A stretch of DNA of 22,386 bases from CAZQRW01 sp964596115. GTDB taxonomy: Bacteria; Hydrothermota; UBA3072; B12-G15. Positions 1-5,731 of this stretch are shown one piece after another (position 1 is the first letter of the stretch; the number at the start of each line of letters is the position of its first letter). Below the pieces are notes generated by a model. It saw only the letters and a program-made list of their open reading frames with translations. It made no database searches and had not been told where the DNA came from. The translations under genes were made by a program, and so were the position numbers. The stretch spans positions 1 to 22,386 of the forward strand of contig CAZQRW010000031.1 of assembly GCA_964596115.1 (NCBI GenBank), in the 5' to 3' direction.

Positions 1-1
1 T

Positions 2-184
2 ATAAATGAAGCAATGAATACCCTTTCGTGTGGATCCTTATATGAGGCAATAAGGGGTTTTTTCTTCCATTGTTTGGGAAAGTTCATGCGCAGGGTGTAT
101 TACTGTGTCTTCAGAAATAAACTTATGCACAATTTTTTCCTGAAAAATGTCATATTGTCAGGGTCCGGGCTGAAGAGATTTTAA
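2..184 (+). CDS. possible 3' end of an unrecognised gene
   Basis: An uninterrupted frame of 60 codons enters from the left edge and stops at the TAA at 182-184. The translation is hydrophobic and basic, with several Cys, Phe and Arg residues (for example the run FMRRVYYCVF), and could be the C-terminus of a larger protein lying outside the window. I recognise no family. Its stop overlaps the end of the convergent minus-strand gene by a few bases. In AT-rich DNA an open frame of this length can arise by chance, so this is only a weak call. Confidence 0.22.
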   Translation: MNEAMNTLSCGSLYEAIRGFFFHCLGKFMRRVYYCVFRNKLMHNFFLKNVILSGSGLKRF

Positions 185-600
185 TTTTGACAAGTATCAA
201 TTTCTTTAAATTTTTTCTCAATCTGCAATTTTAAGTTTTTTATACTATTATCTCTTTCCTTAGAGATTCTGGAGAGAAACTCAAGTGCTTTGAGATATCT
301 TTGTTTCGCAACCTTTTTATTTCTTGCTTGAAGCATTAAATCTCCCTCTTTTATAAGAAGTTCTGCTATAATCTGAATCTTGTGATCATTCATAATACCT
401 GTGTATCCTATCAAATTCTTTATGTCCTCAACTGCCAAGAAGTGAACAATATCAGGGCTTAAACCAAGTAAGTTACGATATGTTTCACCTATGGCTTCCA
501 GAGCCTCTTCAACCTTACCTTCTCTCTCCATCATTAGAATTTTCCTCATACTCTTAGTAAACATTTCAATCAACCGCATTATATAATCATCCCTTATCAT
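181..600 (-). CDS. DUF6483-like helical protein
   Basis: A 139-aa soluble protein with no signal peptide or membrane segment. It opens MIRDDYIMRLIEMFTK, then shows alternating charged and leucine-rich helices through the C-terminus. This opening and layout match the DUF6483 family, whose biochemical role is unknown. Residues about 75-115 resemble a TPR-like helix pair (IAELLIKEGDLMLQARNK, then a basic segment). Its ribosome-binding site, GAGGAG, lies inside the last codons of the neighbouring pseudogene, so the two are tightly coupled and the start is well supported. The family assignment is by resemblance of the N-terminus and length, not by a search. Confidence 0.65.
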   Translation of the reverse strand: MIRDDYIMRLIEMFTKSMRKILMMEREGKVEEALEAIGETYRNLLGLSPDIVHFLAVEDIKNLIGYTGIMNDHKIQIIAELLIKEGDLMLQARNKKVAKQRYLKALEFLSRISKERDNSIKNLKLQIEKKFKEIDTCQN

Positions 601-603
601 TAT

Positions 604-1071
604 TTAGCTCCTCAAAAGAAACTCTCTATTTTTGAAGATATATAATGCTGTAAGAAGCAATACAATACACAGGAATATATCTGTAATAAGTGTAATTGTT
701 AGATGGATACCATTAAATTCTCCAATTAAAATTTGCTGCTGAACCAGTGCAGTGTTCAACACAGGTATAAAAAACAGTTTTTTATCAGGTGACATAACCC
801 TTAATATTGAAAAAAGGGCAAGGAAAATAACCCCTAACAGTATATAAGAACTGATTGTATTGGATTCTCTTACAGTCTTTGAAACACAGGGAATATTGAA
901 AAGAAGACTGGAGAGAAGCCAGAGGAGGGGTAAAAGCACCAGTAACATGAAGAACAAGTTAAACCATGGGATTGAAATATTATAAACATTTAGGGACAGT
1001 GCTTTAATTCTTGACATTATATTCATTATATGATGATATGCGCCATCAAAAGTAATTCTTGCACGCCTCAT
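604..1071 (-). pseudogene. chimeric ORF: transposase N-terminus fused to ABC-2 permease C-terminus
   Basis: The 155-aa frame is a mosaic. Residues 1-18 (MRRARITFDGAYHHIMNI) are the start of a REP-associated Y1/IS200-like transposase, whose usual opening is R-x-A-R-I-x-x-x-G-A-x-Y-H-x-M-N; its catalytic HUH and Tyr region is absent. Residues from about 28 on are the last three membrane helices of an ABC-2 (NatB-type) permease, including the PVLNTALVQQQILIGEFN segment and a basic end (FKNREFLLRS). The permease lacks its N-terminal helices and extracytoplasmic domain, and no ATPase gene is adjacent. I infer an insertion into a permease gene followed by deletion, which left an in-frame chimera. 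The reading frame is intact, so some membrane protein could still be made, but function is unlikely. Confidence 0.65.
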
Positions 1072-1121
1072 AATGACAATACCTTAGAAGAAAAATTATG
1101 AATTGTCAAGAATTAAAGCAC
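999..1121 (-). mobile_element. 123-bp remnant with 18-bp inverted repeats
   Basis: The 18-mer TGTCAAGAATTAAAGCAC at 1104-1121 occurs as a perfect reverse complement at 999-1016. Between the arms, on the minus strand, lie the first 18 codons of a REP-associated transposase (1018-1071) and about 30 bp of leader. The outer boundaries coincide with the switch to permease coding sequence on one side and to the era promoter region on the other. This looks like the relic of a small mobile element or an internally deleted one. No target-site duplication is obvious. Confidence 0.5.
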
Positions 1122-1148
1122 CATCCCCAGTAGTATAAGGGCAGTTCC

Positions 1149-1176
1149 TTGACATTACGGATATCAAACTTATACT
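1149..1176 (+). promoter_or_regulatory. sigma70-type promoter of era
   Basis: TTGACA at 1149-1154, a 16-nt spacer and TATACT at 1171-1176 make a near-consensus housekeeping promoter. Transcription should begin about 7 nt downstream of the -10 box, at or within a base or two of the era ATG at 1184, so the mRNA would be leaderless. No Shine-Dalgarno sequence is seen before that ATG. Confidence 0.6.
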
Positions 1177-1183
1177 TTTTATT

Positions 1184-2038
1184 ATGAAAAGTGGATATGT
1201 TACAATTATTGGTAGACCAAATGTTGGGAAATCTACCCTGATGAATCATTTACTCGGTGATAAGGTTTCTATTGTTACACCAAAACCTCAGACAACGAGA
1301 AATAGGGTGTTGGGGATCCTTACTGAGGGGGAGTACCAGATTGTTTTCCTTGATACACCTGGTATATTTAAACCACACACGGAGCTTGATAGGGCAATGG
1401 CATCTTCAATTGAACTTTCTTTAAGGGATGCGGATATTATCTATTATATGATGGATAATAAAGAAAGAGATATAGATGATAAATTGGTAGAAGGCACAAA
1501 CGTCCCTTTATTTCTCCTGATAAATAAAATTGACAAAATTGAGAAAAAAGACCTGTTGCCTTTAATAGAATCTATTAGCACCAGATATAAATATTTTAAA
1601 GAAATTATCCCCATCAGTGCTTTAAAGGGAGATGGATTGGAGGATCTTTTGAAAACAACACTCGCATATCTTCCTGAAGGAAGTTTTTATTATCCAGAAG
1701 ACTATGTTTCTGATCTTCCTGAGAGATTTTTTGTAGCGGAGATTATGAGGGAGAAGATATATTTGCACTATGGTGAGGAGATACCTTATTCTACAAATGT
1801 TATTGTGGAAGAGATGAAAGATAAATACATCAGAATTAAAATTATAGTTGAAAAGAAGTCACAAAAGGGTATAATAATAGGTAAAAGAGGAGAAAAAATT
1901 AGGGGTGTAGCAACCGAGGCAAGGAAATCTATAGAAGAGTTTCTGGGAAGGCATATTTATCTGGATGTGTGGGTGAAGGTTTTGAAAAATTGGAGAAAAA
2001 GGAAAGAAATTGTAAGGAGGTTTGGTTACTTTGGATAA
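1184..2038 (+). CDS. era: GTPase Era
   Basis: Era is an essential GTPase that binds the 3' end of 16S rRNA and helps 30S subunit maturation. This 284-aa protein has all G motifs: G1 GRPNVGKS near residue 10, the switch region with PQTTRNR, G3 DTPG at about 58, G4 NKID at about 115 and G5 SAL at about 148. A C-terminal KH domain follows, with the GxxG loop in IIIGKRGEKI at about residue 225. Its length is normal for the family (about 290-300 aa). It is the first gene of a long plus-strand run, and its start is fixed by the N-terminal MKSGYVTIIGRP, which matches the family start. The next small gene begins inside its last codons. Confidence 0.97.
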   Translation: MKSGYVTIIGRPNVGKSTLMNHLLGDKVSIVTPKPQTTRNRVLGILTEGEYQIVFLDTPGIFKPHTELDRAMASSIELSLRDADIIYYMMDNKERDIDDKLVEGTNVPLFLLINKIDKIEKKDLLPLIESISTRYKYFKEIIPISALKGDGLEDLLKTTLAYLPEGSFYYPEDYVSDLPERFFVAEIMREKIYLHYGEEIPYSTNVIVEEMKDKYIRIKIIVEKKSQKGIIIGKRGEKIRGVATEARKSIEEFLGRHIYLDVWVKVLKNWRKRKEIVRRFGYFG

Positions 2039-2168
2039 AAGAGGATTTTTACGCATTCTTCTCGGTTTAATCATTGCTACAGTTTTGCCAGTAAGATTTT
2101 TTTTAAAAGGTCGTAATTTTTTAATTAACGAGTCAAAATTAAAAATGGATGAGAAACTTCTTGGATAG
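2031..2168 (+). CDS. 45-aa Tat-signal-like microprotein
   Basis: A TTG-initiated frame overlaps the last 8 bases of era and follows an AGGAGG Shine-Dalgarno at 2015-2020. The 45-aa product begins MDKRGFLRILLGLIIATV. A basic n-region with K-R-G-F-L-R, resembling the twin-arginine motif S-R-R-x-F-L-K, precedes a single hydrophobic stretch of about 12-15 residues. A short polar tail then runs from the R-F-F-L-K-G-R-N segment to a K-M-D-E-K-L-L-G end. It could be a membrane-anchored small protein or a Tat-exported peptide. The strong ribosome-binding site, the era overlap and the 8-bp gap to the next gene support a real gene. The function is unknown to me. Confidence 0.6.
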   Translation: MDKRGFLRILLGLIIATVLPVRFFLKGRNFLINESKLKMDEKLLG

Positions 2169-2176
2169 GAGGTAGG

Positions 2177-2284
2177 ATGGCACGTTCAAAGAGTAAGATA
2201 AAAAGAATGAGACATAGATGGAATGTAAAACTAAAAAGAAGACAAAAAGCAAAAAAGAAATCAATAGAAAAAAAGGAGGGATAG
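2177..2284 (+). CDS. 35-aa highly basic protein, ribosome- or RNA-associated?
   Basis: An ATG at 2177 follows the SD-like GGAGG at 2168-2172 and opens a 35-codon frame: MARSKSKIKRMRHRWNVKLK, then RRQKAKKKSIEKKEG. More than 40 percent of residues are Lys or Arg, and there are almost no acidic residues before the tail. This composition is typical of tiny ribosomal or nucleic-acid-binding proteins (compare the size and charge of bTHX), but I cannot assign a named family. It sits 8 bp after the microprotein gene and directly abuts the next gene (TAG then ATG), so it is probably translated within the era operon. Confidence 0.6.
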   Translation: MARSKSKIKRMRHRWNVKLKRRQKAKKKSIEKKEG

Positions 2285-2938
2285 ATGAAAATAACATATC
2301 TTGGTCATTCAGCTATCCTTATGGAAGGATCAAAAACTATATTGATAGACCCCTTTATTTCGGGTAATCCTCAGGCAAAGAATATTTCACTCCCAGACAG
2401 AATTGACTTTATAGTGGTAACCCATGACCATAGTGATCATATTGGTGATGCATTCGAGATTGCGAAGGAAAGATTGTCAACGATTGTTACCCAACACGAA
2501 ATTGCCATTATGGCGCAGGAAAAGGGGTTGAATGCAGAAGGGATGAATGTTGGTGGGCCTGTTGAATTAAGCAATGTAAAATTTTATTTTACCAATGCAG
2601 TCCATTCCTCAGGTACCGGTCATCCTATGGGTGCTGTTATAGAAATGGAGGGAAAGAGATTATATCATGCAGGTGATACAGGCCTATTTAGCGATATGAG
2701 GCTTATCAGCGATTATTTCAGGCCTGACCTGGCATTCTTGCCTATTGGAGGAAGATATACTATGGATGAAGAACAGGCTGCATACGCATTGAAGAATCTA
2801 TTAAGGGTGAAGAAGGTAATCCCCATTCACTATAACACATGGCCGCCTATTTCAGCAGATCCGATGAGATTTAGGGAGCTAGTTGGTAATGCAGCAGAGG
2901 TTATCATTTTAAGTATAGGCCAATCAACGGAGATCTGA
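2285..2938 (+). CDS. UPF0173 metal-dependent hydrolase (metallo-beta-lactamase fold)
   Basis: A 217-aa cytoplasmic protein of the UlaG/UPF0173 type. The opening MKITYLGHSAILMEGSK and the metal-binding motif THDHSDHIGD (about residues 48-57) are diagnostic. A further ligand His is in NAVHSSGTGH, Asp in YHAGDTGLF (about 130-138) and His in VIPIHYNTWP near residue 184. Family members bind two Zn or Mn ions; their physiological substrate is generally unknown. Length is as expected for the family. The start is set by AAGGAGGG, six bases before the ATG, and the gene abuts the 35-aa basic gene. Confidence 0.9.
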   Translation: MKITYLGHSAILMEGSKTILIDPFISGNPQAKNISLPDRIDFIVVTHDHSDHIGDAFEIAKERLSTIVTQHEIAIMAQEKGLNAEGMNVGGPVELSNVKFYFTNAVHSSGTGHPMGAVIEMEGKRLYHAGDTGLFSDMRLISDYFRPDLAFLPIGGRYTMDEEQAAYALKNLLRVKKVIPIHYNTWPPISADPMRFRELVGNAAEVIILSIGQSTEI

Positions 2939-2941
2939 TAT

Positions 2942-4039
2942 ATGCTTTTCATTGTTCTCCTTCTGGTGGCACAGGCACTTTCTCCGCAGGAGAGATTAAA
3001 TCAGCTGAGGCAAGAGCTTAAAGAACAGAGGAAAAAGGTAGAGGAGCTAAAGGGTAAAGAAACAAGCGTCTTGAGAAATATAGATGAATTGGACCGTGAA
3101 ATTTCGCTTACAAATAAGTTGGTCAAGGAACTAAAAAAGCAAGAGGATAATCTGACAGAGGAAAGTGTATATATTGAAAATTTAATAGCGAAACTCGATA
3201 CAAGGTTAAGAGAAAAAAAAGAAATATTAAAAAAAAGGGTAGTAGAAATTTATAAATATGGAGAGCTTCATCCCCTGGCTATTGTACTCCTTTCATATTC
3301 CTTCAGTGATGCCATTAAAAGATTAAAGTATCTTTCGCTCATTGCGGAACAAGACAGAAGAGTATTAACAGAGATTGAAACTTTAAAGAGCAGGCTTGAC
3401 CAGCAAAGAACCCTTCTTCAGCAAAAACTTGCAGATCTGGAAAAGATAAGGGATGAGGCAGAGGCGGAAGAAGTAAATTTGAAGCTGGAAAGGGAAAAGA
3501 AAAAAAGCTACCTAACAAAGGTTAAGGGCAAAAGGAAAAAAGCTGAAAAGATGGCAAGAGAAATGAAAAAAGCAGAAAAAGATCTGGAGAAGTTGATTGC
3601 CTCTCTTCAGAAAACACAGTACAAAAAGGGGGAGGAGTATTTCAAAAATAAGAGAGTAAAACTCCCGGTGAAAGGAAGGGTTATCAGTAGATTTGGGCCC
3701 AGGAGAGATTCAAAATATGGAACGATTACAAGAAATAATGGAATTGATATAAGTGCTCATATTGGTGAACCTGTGAAGGTCGTTGCCCCTGGGAAGGTTG
3801 TTTTTGCAGACCATTTTCTTGGATACGGTAAATTAGTAATTATAGAGCACGGTGGGGGGTATATTACATTGTATGCCCATCTATCTGCAATATCTGTAGA
3901 ACTTGGTCAGGAAGTCCAACAGGGGGATGTTATTGGTCTTGTAGGGGATACAGGAACAATAAATAAGCCTTTACTCCACTTTGAAGTCCGAAGAAAAGGT
4001 AAACCAGTAGATCCTATGAGGTATCTTGGAAAGGTTTAA
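2942..4039 (+). CDS. EnvC-like murein hydrolase activator (degenerate LytM/M23)
   Basis: A 365-aa exported protein. A short hydrophobic N-terminus (MLFIVLLLVAQALS) is followed by about 220 residues of Lys/Glu-rich coiled coil, then a LytM/M23 domain from about residue 240. The coiled coil plus LytM layout is that of EnvC, which recruits and activates N-acetylmuramoyl-L-alanine amidases at the septum. The Zn site is incomplete: where active LytM enzymes have H-x-x-x-D this protein reads NNGID, and the H-x-H near the end reads L-L-H in PLLHFEVRRKGK. The HGGGY..YAHLS strand is present. I therefore infer an activator rather than a hydrolase. GGAG lies eight bases before the ATG, and the end overlaps holB by 14 nt. 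Confidence 0.85.
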   Translation: MLFIVLLLVAQALSPQERLNQLRQELKEQRKKVEELKGKETSVLRNIDELDREISLTNKLVKELKKQEDNLTEESVYIENLIAKLDTRLREKKEILKKRVVEIYKYGELHPLAIVLLSYSFSDAIKRLKYLSLIAEQDRRVLTEIETLKSRLDQQRTLLQQKLADLEKIRDEAEAEEVNLKLEREKKKSYLTKVKGKRKKAEKMAREMKKAEKDLEKLIASLQKTQYKKGEEYFKNKRVKLPVKGRVISRFGPRRDSKYGTITRNNGIDISAHIGEPVKVVAPGKVVFADHFLGYGKLVIIEHGGGYITLYAHLSAISVELGQEVQQGDVIGLVGDTGTINKPLLHFEVRRKGKPVDPMRYLGKV

Positions 4040-4928
4040 TGCAATTCTTGGTCAGGATGGCCCTAAGAGACTTCTCTCCAATTTTTTAAATACGAGCAGG
4101 ATTCCAAATACTTTAATATTTTCTGGACCTCCAGGTGTGGGAAAACTTAGTACTGCTCTTATATTTGCTTCTCTTTTAAATGATGAAGAAAAAAAGATAA
4201 TGAGAAACATTCATCCAGATGTAAGGGTTCTTTTTCCAGAATTTAAAGGGGTTGAACCGGAGGAAATCTTCAAAATGAGAAAAAAGGGGCTTTACTACAG
4301 GTTAAGACATAAGAATGGTAATGTACTAATAGACACAATAAGAGAGATCAAAAGGTTATCGTCCCTTACCCCATTTGAAGGAAAATGGAAGATTTTTATC
4401 ATTGCCCAATCTGAAAGGATGACTGAAGAAGCAAAAAACAGTTTTTTGAAATTATTAGAAGAACCGGCAGAGGATACATTATTTATATTAATTACCACCT
4501 CCGAGGAGAATCTTTCAGAGACGATTCGTTCAAGGGGTATGGTAATCAGGTTCAGGCCATTAAAAGCGGATGAAATCATTTCTATTGCGAAAGAGATTGG
4601 GGTAGACCTAAAAAAAGAAGAAATTTTTACATCCCAGGGAATTGAAGAATCAATTTTTAGAAAGAACTCTATTGATTTAATAGAAAAGTTGAATAAATTA
4701 TTCTTTAACACCCCATCATATGAGAGGATGAGTCGCATCGAGGAATTTAATGATACTGAAGTTGAAGATATACTAAAGATACTCGATATTTTATTGTTTC
4801 ATAAAATGAAAAAGATAGGATTGAAAAGAACACTACATATTATTGATAAAATAAAGAATGCATCTGAATATATAAGAAGCAACATAAAACAGGATAGAAT
4901 AATGAGGTATCTTTTTATGGAGGTTTAA
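4026..4928 (+). CDS. holB: DNA polymerase III subunit delta'
   Basis: A 300-aa clamp-loader subunit that holds the sliding-clamp loader complex together during replication. Features seen are the N-terminal FNAILGQDGPKRLL, the Walker A-like SGPPGVGKLS with Leu where Ser/Thr binds Mg (so ATP hydrolysis is doubtful, as in other delta' subunits), the sensor region NSFLKLLEEPAEDTLFILIT and the S-R-G variant of the SRC motif in ETIRSRGMVIRF. The protein has no cysteine at all, so the four-Cys zinc module of E. coli delta' is absent. The start is a TTG inside the previous gene, preceded by GAGG; the overlap is 14 nt. The stop overlaps the ricT ATG by one base. The holB-ricT-metG order is a known conserved neighbourhood. 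Confidence 0.88.
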   Translation: MERFNAILGQDGPKRLLSNFLNTSRIPNTLIFSGPPGVGKLSTALIFASLLNDEEKKIMRNIHPDVRVLFPEFKGVEPEEIFKMRKKGLYYRLRHKNGNVLIDTIREIKRLSSLTPFEGKWKIFIIAQSERMTEEAKNSFLKLLEEPAEDTLFILITTSEENLSETIRSRGMVIRFRPLKADEIISIAKEIGVDLKKEEIFTSQGIEESIFRKNSIDLIEKLNKLFFNTPSYERMSRIEEFNDTEVEDILKILDILLFHKMKKIGLKRTLHIIDKIKNASEYIRSNIKQDRIMRYLFMEV

Positions 4929-5731
4929 TGCTTTATATTGTGAAGTTCTCTGCTACGAAAAGAGTGCTGGAGTGTTCTTTTTCTTTAAGGAATGACGAAC
5001 TCGTTCTCTGTGAGATTCATGGTGAACTTTACAGGGGTAAAATAGAGCGGGAGACAAAGGAAAGGGAATCTGAAGGTAAGGTCCTCAGGCCAGTTTATCC
5101 CAAAGAACGAGAGATGGTAGAAAAGATGATTAATGATGAGAAAGAGGCTGCTGCGTTTTTTAAGGAGAGGGTAAAGATAAGAAATCTACCAATGAAACTT
5201 GTTGGAGTTGATAAAGAATGGGAAGGCAAAAAGATAAAGTTCTTTTTCATTTCAGACCAGAGAGTCGACTTCAGGGAACTTGTTAAGGACCTTGCGCACA
5301 AGTATCATACACGGATAGAACTGAGACAGATAGGTGTCAGAGACTTTGCAAGTTTTGTTGGGGGATATGGTCCATGCGGCAGGCCACTTTGTTGTACAAC
5401 ATTTTTAAAGAATAAAATTTCTGTAAGGCTGGATATGGCAAGGGAACAGAATATAGTAGTAGATCCCAGTAAAATATCCGGAATATGTGGAAGGTTATTT
5501 TGTTGTCTTGCTTACGAACTGGACTTTTATAAGGAGGTAAGGGCAAGAAGCCCTAAGGTAGGAGCACAAGTTGAGGTGGATGGGAAAAAGGGAGAGATTA
5601 GCTATATAAACTATTTGACGGAGATAGCCAGGGTTAAATTTGAAGATGGCATTGAAGAAAATGTGCCACTAAAAAAGATAAAACAGAAAAAAATCTGGTG
5701 GCTTATTCCTAAAAGAAGGAGAGAAGAGTGA
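4928..5731 (+). CDS. ricT: PSP1-domain protein RicT (YaaT)
   Basis: A 267-aa member of the PSP1 family. In Bacillus, RicT with RicA and RicF forms a [4Fe-4S]-carrying complex that helps RNase Y mature and turn over mRNAs. The PSP1 core is recognisable in VGVDKEWEGKKIKFFFISDQRVDFRELVKDLA (given here only as a location, about residues 93-125). Two Cys clusters follow at about 149-155 (GPCGRPLCC) and 186-193 (CGRLFCC), the expected Fe-S ligands. It sits between holB and metG with one-base and four-base overlaps, so it is translationally coupled. No ricA or ricF is seen in the window. Confidence 0.92.
   Translation: MLYIVKFSATKRVLECSFSLRNDELVLCEIHGELYRGKIERETKERESEGKVLRPVYPKEREMVEKMINDEKEAAAFFKERVKIRNLPMKLVGVDKEWEGKKIKFFFISDQRVDFRELVKDLAHKYHTRIELRQIGVRDFASFVGGYGPCGRPLCCTTFLKNKISVRLDMAREQNIVVDPSKISGICGRLFCCLAYELDFYKEVRARSPKVGAQVEVDGKKGEISYINYLTEIARVKFEDGIEENVPLKKIKQKKIWWLIPKRRREE

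Noticed and set aside
36..63. CCTTAT/ATAAGG hairpin followed by a T-run, resembling a terminator
   Set aside because: The stem is only six AT-rich pairs with an 8-nt loop, two G residues precede the T-run, and an open frame runs straight through it.
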